This document shows, one piece after another, positions 25,063 to 35,402 of a DNA stretch of 37,024 nt. The notes under the pieces were generated by a model that was given only the letters and a program-made list of their open reading frames with translations, had not been told where the DNA came from and did not search any database. The translations under genes were made by a program, and so were the position numbers. This stretch comes from JBFHIJ01 sp041596515. GTDB taxonomy: Bacteria; Bacteroidota; Ignavibacteria; Kapaibacteriales; UBA2268. The stretch's first letter is position 1. Every line of letters starts with the position of its first letter. Where the stretch lies: positions 1 through 37,024 of the forward strand of contig JBFHIJ010000027.1 in the NCBI GenBank assembly GCA_041596515.1. The letters run 5' to 3'.

Positions 25063-25096
25063 TATTTCTTATTTTGTACTAACTGAATCTATATGT

Positions 25097-25137
25097 AAAA
25101 ACCTGCCTGAAATTTTAGTTTTCAGCAGGTTTTATTT
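25097..25137 (+). terminator. Rho-independent terminator of the SDR gene
   Basis: AAAACCTGC, one bulged base, then TGAAA pairs with TTTCA and GCAGGTTTT, followed by TATTTAT. Confidence 0.85.
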
Positions 25138-25263
25138 ATGCGCTCAATACTATCATATTCACAACATATTTTAATACACTAAATATATTTTTCTATATTT
25201 CATTCAAATTTATTTAAATATATTCAGCTATATATCGCGTTTAACGTAGATTCTACCACAGAA

Positions 25264-25285
25264 ATATTTGTTTCAAATATATTTG
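25264..25285 (+). promoter_or_regulatory. Candidate -7 box overlapped by an inverted repeat
   Basis: TATATTTG at 25278-25285 fits TAnnTTTG and lies 63 nt before the start of the BNR-repeat gene. ATATTTG-TTT-CAAATAT (25264-25280) is a perfect 7-bp inverted repeat overlapping its upstream edge, which could be an operator or chance in AT-rich DNA. Confidence 0.35.
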
Positions 25286-25347
25286 GTTTATAGACTTTTC
25301 TATGCTTATATAAGAGCAAGTATATAACCATCATAAAGGATAGCTGG

Positions 25348-28300
25348 ATGAAACACTTTTTTACAATTTTGTTTATTTCAATATGTGTCTTCAGCACATC
25401 GAATATTATCGCACAAAACAGCCCGGATTTTTTCAAAACTATACCAGTATTAGATGAAAATACGCCTGAATGGGCTAAGCTGATGTATTCTGATAATCCC
25501 AACGTGACTTATGTTGAGGATTTGTACAGAGAATACTACAAAACCCATGATTTCATTAAAAACATCCATACTCAGAACCACAAACACTGGATAAGAATAG
25601 TAGAACCACTTTTAGATAAAAATGGTTTTATTAAACAACAAAGCAGAAAAGAAGAAAATCTTGAAAATCAAAGACTCAAAGAAAGGTTTAGAGAAAACAC
25701 ATTGAGTAGTGTAGGCAAAGCTTCCGGTTGGACTGCTATGGGACCGTTTGAAACATTTAAAAAAAATACAACTTTGCCTATTTCCTGGCATAAAAATATA
25801 TATTCTATTGATCAATCCTTATCTAATCCAAATCTACTTATCTGCGGTACCGAAGCCGGTGGCGTCTATAAAACAGTAGATAAAGCTGCTAACTGGACTT
25901 TGATATCCAAAGGAGAAGTATTCGCGGAAGGAAATTCAGCTGTAAAAATCCATCCAACAAATCCGGATAATTTCCTTCTTGCTTCCAACAGAAGAATTTA
26001 TCAATCATTGGATGGTGGCTTAACATGGACTGAACGGCACTACACTAAAGGGGCAGGAAACGAATTTCAATATTCACCCTCCGACTTAAATACTATCTTT
26101 CACACGTCGACAGCAGGCTTATTTAAATCTATAGATGGTGGTACAACTTGGTCTCAAGTCTATTCCGAAAATTGTTGGGATATTGACTTTCACCCAACTA
26201 ATAAGTCTATAGCTTATTTGTTAAAATCCAACGATTCAGAAATGAGATGTGAAGTCTTTAGAAGCGATGATGGAGGCAAAACATGGATACTAAAGGATAA
26301 TGGATTTTATGAACCCGAGGATTGGGATAATGCTTCAAATGCAGGTGGGAAAATTGCTGTAACACCGGCGTCACCTGACTTGGTATATGTCTGCCTTATT
26401 GGTGCGTCAAAACAGGGAGATGATGGTTGGATTGGTGTATACAAAAGCACAAACAATGGTGAGAGTTGGACAAACCCCGCCGGACAAGATGGCGGACCTT
26501 ATGGTGCGATAAATAGTACTGAAACAGTATGGAATGTTGCCGCGTATGACGGAGGATATCATCAAGGCTTTTTCAATTTTGATTTGGAAGCCAGTACAAT
26601 CGACCCTAATAAAATTTGGATAGCAACTATTCGCTTATCAGAATCTAAGGACGGCGGAAAAACATTTACAGCTATAGGTGCAGCTAACTCACAACGCCTC
26701 TCCGATTTCCATGCCGATGTTCAGGATATTGAAGTCATAGGAGAAGATATTTGGGTAGCTTCTGATGGTGGTGTTAATTATTCTAACGATGAGCTTAACT
26801 CCCATGTTGCCTTAAACCGAGGAATACAAGCTGCACATTTCTGGGGATTTAACACCGGCTGGAACGAAGACACTTTTACCGGAGGTAAGTACCACGACGG
26901 CACTACTGGCTGGTATGAAGGATATGGAGTGGGGAAGGCTTATAATATTGGAGGTGTCGAAGAAGCATCAGGTTATGTGCACCCTATAGAAAGTAGGAAA
27001 TTGCTCTTTAGGACTCATTACGGTAGTTCAAACACTACTGTCCTAACTATTCCGGCAATTTTTGGTGAAAAGGTAAAAGTTCACAATTCATTGCCTATCA
27101 GACCAAACGAATCATACTCTGCAGCAGAGCGTAGCGGTATATATTTCGACCCGCGTTACTCAAATCATATTTACGTAGGGCTTGAAAACACAGTTTATAA
27201 ATCCATTGATGGAGGAGTGAACTTTGATGTCCTTTTTACTTTCCCTGATGATGCAGGTTTAGTATATGAAATGGAAATATCACGCAGTAACCCGGATGTT
27301 ATTTATGCAATTTATAATCCTAAAGGTACTTATTGGGACCCTTGCGAAGTTTGGAAAACAACAGATGGTGGTAAAGGCTGGAAGAAAACAGATACCAACC
27401 CGGAAGGCAATAATAAAAGGCTACGAATCACTATTAATCCTGAAGACGAAAACGATATATGGGTTTGCACGCCGAGAGGTGAAGATGACGGGAGAGTCAG
27501 CTCTTCTACTGACGGTGGTGAAACTTGGATAAATAGAACTACCAGCGTTTTAGATAAAGAGAATCTAAGAGATATATTATATCAGGGAGGCACAGATGAT
27601 ATCGTCTATTTAGTATCGCTAAATGGAGTTTACTACTGGGACAAAAATACATCTAACTGGATTGATTATTCACAAGATTTGCCTTTAATAGCCAAATCCT
27701 TACAGATTAATCCATTTTACAGAGATTCTGAATTGCGTCTTGGTACAACCGGAAGAGGCGTTTGGGCAAGAAAAATGGTAGATACTTTATTCCATCCTGT
27801 TGCTCAACCTATTACTTATACTGATATTATTGACTGTGCAAGAGATACTATACAATTCGAGTGCTATTCAATATTAAATCACAAAGATGCTACTTGGCAA
27901 TGGGATTTTACACCTGCTCCATTATATGTAAGCTCTGCGGCTGCAAGAAATCCTAAAGTAGTATTCGGCAACGAAGGTGATTACGATGTCAGTTTAACTG
28001 TTACAGATGCACTAGGTCAAACAAGTACAAAATATATAGAAAATATGGTTACAGTCCGCAACCTATGTGAACCGGAATCAGTAGCCGGGAATGCGCTGAA
28101 ACTAACTAATGATGGAGATTATTTTGTAGCTCCCGAATTGAATTTATCTAACATCACACACTTTACGGCTTCTGCATGGATTAAACCGAACGGGCTACAA
28201 GATGGTTTTGCCGGTATAATTTCAAATGGCGAATGGTGCGCTCATTGCAATTCCCCAATAGGTCTGATTTTTGATTATTATGGTGAGAGATTATATTACA

Positions 28301-29784
28301 GATGGCCGGACGGTTCCGGTTGGAGTGGTAATAGCGGGATGCCGGTTCCATCAGACGAATGGTCTTTTGTTGCAATGGTTGTTACGCCTGACTCTGTTAC
28401 TCTATATCTCAACAATCAACAATGGGTTTCTTATGTATCGTTAAATCCTGTAGATTTACCTATAATGTATATTGGTGCAGGGCATTATTCCAATTATTTC
28501 AAAGGAAATATCGACGAAGTAACAATCTGGAATAGAGCACTATCGCAAGATGATATAAGGAATTTGAAACACCTCACTAAGAAAGATATTATCAATACAG
28601 AACCGGGATTAGTTGCTTATTATCAGTTTAATAAATTATCCGGTGCTGCCACTTATGATAATGCCAGAAGCAATCATGGATGGCTTTCGGGGACGTCAAC
28701 CTTGGAAACATCGACTGCTCCGGTTGGCCCCGGTGAAAGCGAAATGCTGACTATAGATAAAGCAGGCACTTATTCCTCTGAGAAAACAGGCTTGGACATT
28801 GAATTTGCTGATTCTAACCCACAGGGAGAAATCGTAATATCAAGATTAAATGTATTGCCGGACAGTCTGCCAAGCACCAATCCATCTATCAGAAATTATT
28901 GGATTATAAATAACTATGGCACAGGCGATTTTGCGTCTATCAAAAATATCAAATTTAATCCATTTTCCGGCTATCCGATAGGTACTCCTGCAGATGCAAT
29001 GCTTTATGTCAGAGATGAGTACGAACACCTGAATACATGGACTGAGCTTTGCGGTGCAGGCAGCTATGATGAAGATACTTACAACTATACTAATTCCTGC
29101 AACATAACTAATACATATCAATTCTTTATTCAGTCAAAAAATCAGTCTGACATACATAAATGGTTTGCGGTGCAGAACATAGATACAACTATCTGCGCTT
29201 ATGAAAGTATCTTCCTAGCAGGAGAATGGCAAAACACCGCAGGTGTCTATGTAGATACAGTAGCAATTTCACAAGCTCTTGACAGTGTTTATATTACTAG
29301 GCTCGAAATTGCGGAAGTGGATACTTCTGTCACTGTGAAATCTCCTACTTTGACTGCTAACGCTACAAAAGCTACATATCAGTGGATAGACTGTAGCACT
29401 ATGCAAGCAATTCCGGGGGAAACTGCACAATCATTCACAGCAAAAGCAGATGGTAACTACGCTGTAGAAGTTACTCAGTTCGGCTGCTTAGATACTTCTT
29501 CATGCTATAGTGTTAACGTTTCGGGAGTTATAGAAAATGAATTTGATCATGAGATCAGTATTTTTCCAAATCCTACTGATGGTAAAATAACTATAGATTT
29601 AAACATTCCATATAAACATATCGAATGTAAAATCTATAACGCAGCAGGTCAGCTAATAGAAACAAAAAACTTTAGTAACATCAGCCAAATAAATTACACT
29701 CTCAAAGGAGCAGCAGGATATTATCTGATTGAGCTTAGCAGCTCTGATGGCAAAAAAGCGGTTGTGAAGGTTTTGAAACAATAG
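25348..29784 (+). CDS. Large secreted sortilin/BNR-repeat protein with PKD, LamG and T9SS domains
   Basis: A 1478-residue exported protein. The signal peptide is about residues 1-23 and ends IIAQ. Residues about 120-830 form a beta-propeller-like region with at least eight Asp-box motifs such as SLDGGLTW, SIDGGTTW, SDDGGKTW and STDGGETW, as in VPS10/sortilin and BNR proteins. A PKD-like domain follows (WQWDFTP, then NEGDYDVSLTVTDALG). A LamG/concanavalin-like domain has LKLTNDGDYF, FTASAWIKP and IDEVTIWNRALSQDDI. Further Ig-like strands lead to a T9SS type A domain (ISIFPNPTDGKITIDL). The role is likely surface or extracellular binding or glycan recognition. AAAGGA precedes the start. It is a single-gene unit with its own terminator. 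Confidence 0.92.
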   Translation: MKHFFTILFISICVFSTSNIIAQNSPDFFKTIPVLDENTPEWAKLMYSDNPNVTYVEDLYREYYKTHDFIKNIHTQNHKHWIRIVEPLLDKNGFIKQQSRKEENLENQRLKERFRENTLSSVGKASGWTAMGPFETFKKNTTLPISWHKNIYSIDQSLSNPNLLICGTEAGGVYKTVDKAANWTLISKGEVFAEGNSAVKIHPTNPDNFLLASNRRIYQSLDGGLTWTERHYTKGAGNEFQYSPSDLNTIFHTSTAGLFKSIDGGTTWSQVYSENCWDIDFHPTNKSIAYLLKSNDSEMRCEVFRSDDGGKTWILKDNGFYEPEDWDNASNAGGKIAVTPASPDLVYVCLIGASKQGDDGWIGVYKSTNNGESWTNPAGQDGGPYGAINSTETVWNVAAYDGGYHQGFFNFDLEASTIDPNKIWIATIRLSESKDGGKTFTAIGAANSQRLSDFHADVQDIEVIGEDIWVASDGGVNYSNDELNSHVALNRGIQAAHFWGFNTGWNEDTFTGGKYHDGTTGWYEGYGVGKAYNIGGVEEASGYVHPIESRKLLFRTHYGSSNTTVLTIPAIFGEKVKVHNSLPIRPNESYSAAERSGIYFDPRYSNHIYVGLENTVYKSIDGGVNFDVLFTFPDDAGLVYEMEISRSNPDVIYAIYNPKGTYWDPCEVWKTTDGGKGWKKTDTNPEGNNKRLRITINPEDENDIWVCTPRGEDDGRVSSSTDGGETWINRTTSVLDKENLRDILYQGGTDDIVYLVSLNGVYYWDKNTSNWIDYSQDLPLIAKSLQINPFYRDSELRLGTTGRGVWARKMVDTLFHPVAQPITYTDIIDCARDTIQFECYSILNHKDATWQWDFTPAPLYVSSAAARNPKVVFGNEGDYDVSLTVTDALGQTSTKYIENMVTVRNLCEPESVAGNALKLTNDGDYFVAPELNLSNITHFTASAWIKPNGLQDGFAGIISNGEWCAHCNSPIGLIFDYYGERLYYRWPDGSGWSGNSGMPVPSDEWSFVAMVVTPDSVTLYLNNQQWVSYVSLNPVDLPIMYIGAGHYSNYFKGNIDEVTIWNRALSQDDIRNLKHLTKKDIINTEPGLVAYYQFNKLSGAATYDNARSNHGWLSGTSTLETSTAPVGPGESEMLTIDKAGTYSSEKTGLDIEFADSNPQGEIVISRLNVLPDSLPSTNPSIRNYWIINNYGTGDFASIKNIKFNPFSGYPIGTPADAMLYVRDEYEHLNTWTELCGAGSYDEDTYNYTNSCNITNTYQFFIQSKNQSDIHKWFAVQNIDTTICAYESIFLAGEWQNTAGVYVDTVAISQALDSVYITRLEIAEVDTSVTVKSPTLTANATKATYQWIDCSTMQAIPGETAQSFTAKADGNYAVEVTQFGCLDTSSCYSVNVSGVIENEFDHEISIFPNPTDGKITIDLNIPYKHIECKIYNAAGQLIETKNFSNISQINYTLKGAAGYYLIELSSSDGKKAVVKVLKQ

Positions 29785-29813
29785 ATTGGAATTTCGCATC
29801 TGGTTTAAAATTT

Positions 29814-29856
29814 AAAAGCTGCTCGAAAATAGGATTTCCAAGCAGCTTTTTATTTA
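29814..29856. terminator. Terminator after the BNR-repeat gene, possibly bidirectional
   Basis: AAAAGCTGCT and AGCAGCTTTT form the outer stem, with GAAAAT/ATTTC inside, followed by TTATTTATT. The minus-strand tail (TTTTAAATTTTAAA) could also serve the serine hydrolase gene. Confidence 0.8.
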
Positions 29857-29924
29857 TTCTGTAGTAAATTTGGATACACATCACTATTAATTACCAATAT
29901 GTGCCGTCAATTTATTCATCAATA

Positions 29925-31619
29925 TCAGTCCTTTTTCTCAAATACTAAGTTTTTTGCTCTCGAATTATTTACACGCAGACTTTGAGTTTTGCTGTTTTTG
30001 TTTACAAACGAAACAGATTGTACAAGTCCTGAATTACTTATAAAGGTCAGCCCTTCTGAATGCTCAAGAATAATAGCTTCAGAAAATAAGGGACTATGAA
30101 TTGTCAATTCGTCATTTAGATATCTAATTTCAAATTTGATATCAAGTTCTCGTGAATAATAAATTCCCGGCAAATTGTTGTAATTGATATTGACTTCTTT
30201 GTGCTTGTCCACCACTTTCACTGCTAAATAAGAATTACCATTCTGCTCGAGTGAGTGGCTATTTACTTTGCCATTCTCCAAATGAAAAACAAATTCAGCT
30301 TTTGCTTCTTTTATATAAAAAACAGAGTCCGATTTGGCATAAAGTTTTAAATTCCTATTATATACATTAACAAAATAATCATCATTATCTTTATAGAATG
30401 TCAAATAACAATTTTTATCATCTACCTGCTGATACTTGCCGACACATAACTTGAAAAATTCTTCATTCACTTCTTTTTCCACCATATCGCTACTATTTGA
30501 TTCCTTTTCTTGTTCAGAACTGAAAAGAATATCTACAATACCATTCATAATCTTCTTAGGGTCTACTATGCCATTATTGCTCAGAAAAACAACTCCAATA
30601 CTATCCTCCGGAAAGTAGGCAGTTCCGGATCTGTATCCACCCCAAGTGCCATCATGTAGAAATGCTTTCTTATTTTTTATTCCGGCTATATACAATCCAT
30701 ATCCATAGCTTATACTAGTACCATCTGATAAACTTCCTTTTTGAGTCATCTTTGCAATAGCATCATTTCCACCTAAGGCTTTATTATAGAAGTTTATCAT
30801 CCACTTTGCCATATTTGAAGCATTGCTATGGATTGAACTAGAACCGGGAGCATTTAAATTATTAGAAAAAGGAAGATAACTCTCTCCTGTATAATAATAA
30901 GACTTAGCAATGGACTCTTCTTTTGCAATTTCGTTTTTATCAACATAAGTAGTTTTCATATCTAATGGAGTAAAGACAAAGTCATTCATCCATGTATCAA
31001 ATTTTGTTGCAGTAACTGATTCGATTACTTTTGCCAAAAGATTATAATTGGAGTTACTATATGAAAATTCAGTACCGGGGGTGAAATTTAAACTCTCTTG
31101 CTTTTTCAGCAGATCATAAATATTATCAAGTGTAAGCGGAACATCCGGTTTCCAGCCTTTTAATCCGAATAGTATAGGCCAATCTCTAATTCCGGAACTG
31201 TGATGCACAAGTTGGTAAAGAGTGATATCATTGAACACTTTAGGCAACTCAGGAATATATTTTACTACTTTATCACTCAAATCCAATTTGCCGTCAGATT
31301 CCAAAATTGCAACAGCCATTCCTGTAAACTGCTTGCTTAAAGAGGCGATATCGAATACAGTATTTTCCGTAATTAAAGAGGAATTATCTAAATCAGAAAC
31401 TCCAAAATTCCCAACATATAGGACTGAATCTTTCTTAGTAATTATTATTGAAAGCCCGGGTTGTTCTACTTTGCCTGAGGTACCTGATTGAATATAAACT
31501 TGCTTTTCGAGGTAGCTGTTTAGTTGAGGTATTAACATATTTGGTGCAGATTTGCACTGAATAAAACCATAAATTACATAGAAAGCAATAACAAATAGTG
31601 CAACGTATTTCTTGTTCAT
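29925..31619 (-). CDS. Serine beta-lactamase-family hydrolase, envelope-anchored
   Basis: A 564-residue protein of the class C beta-lactamase/D-Ala-D-Ala peptidase-like fold. Catalytic motifs are SLSK with Ser93 and Lys96, YSN with Tyr187 and Asn189 in FSYSNSNYN, and HDGTWGG in the KTG position. Residues about 370-564 form a beta-rich C-terminal domain of the lipocalin-like type seen in related esterases. The N-terminus has a hydrophobic segment ending YGFIQC, which could be an atypical lipobox or a membrane anchor. Most such proteins hydrolyse peptides or esters and are not resistance enzymes. It is 169 nt downstream of the TonB-dependent receptor gene on the same strand and may be co-transcribed. 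Confidence 0.88.
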   Translation of the reverse strand: MNKKYVALFVIAFYVIYGFIQCKSAPNMLIPQLNSYLEKQVYIQSGTSGKVEQPGLSIIITKKDSVLYVGNFGVSDLDNSSLITENTVFDIASLSKQFTGMAVAILESDGKLDLSDKVVKYIPELPKVFNDITLYQLVHHSSGIRDWPILFGLKGWKPDVPLTLDNIYDLLKKQESLNFTPGTEFSYSNSNYNLLAKVIESVTATKFDTWMNDFVFTPLDMKTTYVDKNEIAKEESIAKSYYYTGESYLPFSNNLNAPGSSSIHSNASNMAKWMINFYNKALGGNDAIAKMTQKGSLSDGTSISYGYGLYIAGIKNKKAFLHDGTWGGYRSGTAYFPEDSIGVVFLSNNGIVDPKKIMNGIVDILFSSEQEKESNSSDMVEKEVNEEFFKLCVGKYQQVDDKNCYLTFYKDNDDYFVNVYNRNLKLYAKSDSVFYIKEAKAEFVFHLENGKVNSHSLEQNGNSYLAVKVVDKHKEVNINYNNLPGIYYSRELDIKFEIRYLNDELTIHSPLFSEAIILEHSEGLTFISNSGLVQSVSFVNKNSKTQSLRVNNSRAKNLVFEKKD

Positions 31620-31788
31620 TTAAAAACTCTTAAATTATGTACAATGTTCACTTAAAGACACGGTATTCAATTGCTTAGATTGGATGAGCTGCTTTTATTT
31701 GAATAAAAATCAGATTTCGGAATAATGTAAATGAATTTTACAAAACCCCATGTTTTCTAGGTACTTAATAATACTGCAATTTTAAATC

Positions 31789-34182
31789 TTAAAAATTTAT
31801 TCTATAGTACAGATAAGGTAGTAAGCCTAACTGATATTTTTTCTTGATTTGATTTTTTTCTTCGTCCCAACTTTCGCGAAAAATATTTTTGTGATTAGTA
31901 AAATTATCAATCGCAAATGATATATCATGTGTTGTTGATTCAAGATTTATAATCAATCCCAATTTTAAATCTGCCTGAAAAAAGTTTCCATAGCTATAGT
32001 CATAAGCACGAGAATAATCTGTCACCTTGTCACCTACATTTATGCTTTTTTCTATATCAATTGGAATCCCTTTTCTGCCTCCGGTAGATGTAAATTTAAT
32101 ATTGGCTGAGAAAATATATTTTTTATCAGAACTGAGATTAAATTCTGAACCTGCAATTAGATTGGCAATGTGTCCCATGTCAAAACTTGTACTTCTCTCA
32201 ACACCATGCATATCTGTATAATATGATTTGAATAATGAGCCGGTAAACATCACATAATATCCATCTTCAAAATGCTTATTCGCGGTCAGTTCCACTCCGT
32301 AATTAATACCTGTTCCATCATTTACTAAGCTATCAATCATATCCATCCCAAACTCTCCACCGAGATTGATAAGAGACAAGTATCCTTTGTTATATAGAGC
32401 AGAAACAGGCACATCGTACAAATACTGAACATAAGCCTCTGCTTTGAAATAGATATTATCCAGCATTGTATTTTGATAACCCAATACAAGGTGATGGCTT
32501 TTTGTCATATCAAGGTTCAGGTTCGGCTGCCTTTGGCCTTCTTCACCCTGAAATTTGAAAAAGTAATGCATAAGTGGATATGTTTGGCTATGCAATCCAT
32601 ATCCAAGACTTACATTATGATGCTCATTCAAACTATACAAAGTAGAGAATCTAGGTTCTACAGAATAAGAGTTATTAAGCGTAAACAACTGATAGTTTAC
32701 TCCGGCATTGAATTCTAAATCGTCTGAAGGTCTATACTGCCAATGAATAAACGACTGAAGCATGTTAGCACTTCCTTCTTCCTGAAGTTTTTGTTCTAAA
32801 ATATTGTCGTCATTTCTATCCTCATACTTCATCGAAAAATTGTTGTGAGTCAGAGTCACTCCATATAGAAATAAATTCTGCGTAGAAAGCTTGTGAGTTA
32901 GTTTATATCTTAATTGGAAGCTCCCTTCTGTGCCATTGTACTTACTGTTTAGCCATGTAGTATCTATAGTAACTATATCAGTTTGAGTAGCCATATCAGT
33001 TCTTGTTGCAGATATAATGAGTTCTCCGAATGTATTTTCGTCATAGAATAATTTATGATTTAGACCAAGTGCATATAATGCTGAACTAAGCTGAAAATCC
33101 TCTTTTTCTGTATCTTTATCCCATTCTATATCTTCTTCTTCACTTTCCTTTCCACTCATGCTACTATTTCCGCCGATAGCCCAAAGTGAAAACTGCCCAT
33201 AATTTTCTGTTGGGAGATTAATCTTTATTGTTCCATCAAGATATTGCGGTATAACGCCGCTGTAAATCTCTACCCCAAGAGATTCAATTGGTTTAAGCGA
33301 AACAAATCTAAAATTTGCCAGATAAGAGGCTTTACTATCCTCTGAAAATGGACCTTCAAGTCCAAATTCGATACCGTTCATGCCCAGTTGGAACGTACGC
33401 TCTGTCTGTTGATTATTACCATTCCTAAGATTAATATCAAAGACCCCTGCTATTTTATTTCCATATTCGGTTGGGAATGCTCCACTAATAAAATCACTAC
33501 TTGCAAGCAAGTTATTATTCAAAATCCCAAATATGCCTCCACCCGCTCCGGCTTCCATAAAGTGATTTGGGCTAGGCACATCAGTACCGTCAATTCGCCA
33601 TAGCACACCCAGAGGAGAATTACCTCTGATGATAATGTCATTCCTCAAGCTATTGTTAGAAGCTGCACCTGCACTGGTGGCAGCAGTTTTACTTGGATCG
33701 TTCCTCGAACCAGCATATCTGTTGATAGCTTCAGGTCGCAATAAAGTTACACTATTAACAATTAAATCGTTCTTTGCTCTACTTATTTCTTTATATGCTG
33801 ACACTTGGACTACACCAGTTTGAGCTATCTCTTCAATCAATTTAATTTCAAGATAGTTTTCCTTTCCACTAATAACAAGTACATTGTCGATGGTTGATGC
33901 TTTATATGAAAGCATACTTGCTAGTATAGTATGTCTTCCTACAGGCACATTTTTTATTTCAAATTCACCTTTTTTATTAGCCACTGCACCTAACATTGGC
34001 TTAACAGATGTGATTTTCACAGTTGCAAAACTTACTGGCTTCCCCAATGCAGCATCTAAAACTACTCCCCTAATTGATTGTAATTTTTCTGTCGCATATG
34101 CTACTTTCGGCTGAATAAGAAAGCACATAAATACAAGGAAAAGCACTGAGCTTTTGAAACACAAATTAAGTTTACTTTTCAT
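31789..34182 (-). CDS. TonB-dependent outer-membrane receptor with carboxypeptidase-regulatory-like domain
   Basis: A 797-residue outer-membrane protein. The signal peptide is residues about 1-30 and ends VAYA. A CarboxypepD_reg-like beta-sandwich lies at about 36-120 (IRGVVLDAALGKPVSFATV, KGEFEIKNVPVG). The plug domain at about 130-260 contains NDIIIRGNSPLGVLWRIDG. The rest is beta-barrel, ending in an aromatic LYYRINF that fits the barrel C-terminal signal. No SusD partner follows, so the ligand is unknown; peptides, siderophores or other nutrients are possible. The downstream serine hydrolase may process the substrate, which is only an inference from position. Confidence 0.9.
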   Translation of the reverse strand: MKSKLNLCFKSSVLFLVFMCFLIQPKVAYATEKLQSIRGVVLDAALGKPVSFATVKITSVKPMLGAVANKKGEFEIKNVPVGRHTILASMLSYKASTIDNVLVISGKENYLEIKLIEEIAQTGVVQVSAYKEISRAKNDLIVNSVTLLRPEAINRYAGSRNDPSKTAATSAGAASNNSLRNDIIIRGNSPLGVLWRIDGTDVPSPNHFMEAGAGGGIFGILNNNLLASSDFISGAFPTEYGNKIAGVFDINLRNGNNQQTERTFQLGMNGIEFGLEGPFSEDSKASYLANFRFVSLKPIESLGVEIYSGVIPQYLDGTIKINLPTENYGQFSLWAIGGNSSMSGKESEEEDIEWDKDTEKEDFQLSSALYALGLNHKLFYDENTFGELIISATRTDMATQTDIVTIDTTWLNSKYNGTEGSFQLRYKLTHKLSTQNLFLYGVTLTHNNFSMKYEDRNDDNILEQKLQEEGSANMLQSFIHWQYRPSDDLEFNAGVNYQLFTLNNSYSVEPRFSTLYSLNEHHNVSLGYGLHSQTYPLMHYFFKFQGEEGQRQPNLNLDMTKSHHLVLGYQNTMLDNIYFKAEAYVQYLYDVPVSALYNKGYLSLINLGGEFGMDMIDSLVNDGTGINYGVELTANKHFEDGYYVMFTGSLFKSYYTDMHGVERSTSFDMGHIANLIAGSEFNLSSDKKYIFSANIKFTSTGGRKGIPIDIEKSINVGDKVTDYSRAYDYSYGNFFQADLKLGLIINLESTTHDISFAIDNFTNHKNIFRESWDEEKNQIKKKYQLGLLPYLYYRINF

Positions 34183-34220
34183 ATTGACACATTAATCTTT
34201 TAAACAACTGTTCTAAATAT

Positions 34221-34451
34221 CTACATGAATATCTTCATTTTTTCAAATTCCCCGGCATAGGAAGTAATGATAGTAGCCCCAACTCTAGCAAAGTTCTCTA
34301 TGATGAACGTGTCATTTTTTTCTTTCTGAATGCATTCACAATTTATATTTGCGAACCCATTCACATAAACCCACATATCACTAAACAGATTTTGTACTCC
34401 ATTTTCAGGCATCCCTATGAAATCTGCACCTTGAGAAAGTCTATACATCAT
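34221..34451 (-). CDS. Possible small hypothetical protein
   Basis: A 76-residue frame from a double ATG at 34451, extendable to a TTG at 34484. The sequence is protein-like in composition (YRLSQGADFIGMPENGV, FIIENFARVGATIITSY), but no family is recognised and no ribosome site is visible. Stops lie directly upstream of the TTG. It lies just upstream of the TonB-dependent receptor on the same strand. It could be a true small gene or the remnant of a larger one. Confidence 0.3.
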   Translation of the reverse strand: MMYRLSQGADFIGMPENGVQNLFSDMWVYVNGFANINCECIQKEKNDTFIIENFARVGATIITSYAGEFEKMKIFM

Positions 34452-34712
34452 AAATTCTAAAAACTCAGTTGAGACCACATTCAAATTATTATTTACGAAT
34501 GTGCACGTATCTTTTAAAGAGCTTCAAAAACGCATGAAGTACAGATAGCCAAGCCGTAAATAGTGTTTTACATTCGATATTTATTTTAAAACCTCGTGTA
34601 GGTAGTAGTAAGTCCTTTCATATTCCTTTGCGCTATAAAATGTAACAAGTCAATTGTATAAATCGTAACAATTTAAAGGAACTATAATTAAATAAAAGTA
34701 TAAGTTGCTATT

Positions 34713-35402
34713 CTAATCGTTGTTTTCAGGAGACATAAACTTAAACACCAATCCTGCCAAAATCGCGCCTATAATCGGAGCAACCCAGAACAACCATAGC
34801 TGTCCCATTGCCCAATCGCCCACAAATAAAGCCTGGCTAGTACTTCTTGCAGGATTCACTGACGTATTTGTAACGGGAATACTTATTAAATGTATCAGAG
34901 TCAAACCTAAGCCTATTGCGAGTCCTGCAAAACCTTTTGGAGCTTTTGAATGAGTAGCACCTAAAATAATAATCAAAAACATAAAGGTCATTGCAACTTC
35001 TGTAACAAAAGCAGACAGCATGTTATAACCATCAGGCGAATGCTCACCATATCCGTTTGCAGCAAACCCGCCAAGATCATACCCTGCTTTTCCTGTGGCA
35101 ATCAGGTACAAAACTCCGGCACCGGCAATTCCGCCTAATACCTGAGCAATGATATACGGCAACAGATCTTTTTTGTCAAAACGTCCGCCAATCCAAAGTC
35201 CAATAGAGACTGCCGGATTTAAGTGGCATCCGGAAATATGACCAATTGCATACGCCATAGTTAAAACAGTTAGACCGAATGCAATTGCGACTCCTACAAA
35301 TCCGATACCTAATTCCGGATATGCCGCTGCTAATACTGCACTTCCGCAGCCACCCAGCACCAACCAAAAAGTCCCAATGAACTCAGCTATTAGTTTTTTC
35401 AT
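34713..35402 (-). CDS. aqpZ: Aquaporin Z, water channel
   Basis: A 229-residue MIP-family channel with six membrane helices. Both half-helix motifs are present: NPAVSIGLW at about 62-70 and NPARSTSQA near the C-terminus. Phe42 in AFGLTVLTMA and the LTLIHLISIPVTNTSVNPARS segment match the water-selective E. coli AqpZ, with Phe, His, Thr and Arg in the selectivity filter, so a water rather than glycerol channel is expected. The sequence is close to AqpZ across its length. It is a single gene with intergenic DNA on both sides. Confidence 0.96.
   Translation of the reverse strand: MKKLIAEFIGTFWLVLGGCGSAVLAAAYPELGIGFVGVAIAFGLTVLTMAYAIGHISGCHLNPAVSIGLWIGGRFDKKDLLPYIIAQVLGGIAGAGVLYLIATGKAGYDLGGFAANGYGEHSPDGYNMLSAFVTEVAMTFMFLIIILGATHSKAPKGFAGLAIGLGLTLIHLISIPVTNTSVNPARSTSQALFVGDWAMGQLWLFWVAPIIGAILAGLVFKFMSPENND

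Noticed and set aside
29925..31619. Antibiotic-resistance beta-lactamase
   Set aside because: The SxxK, YxN and HxG motifs are shared by a broad hydrolase family. The long beta-rich C-terminal domain points to a peptidase or esterase-like relative rather than a resistance enzyme.
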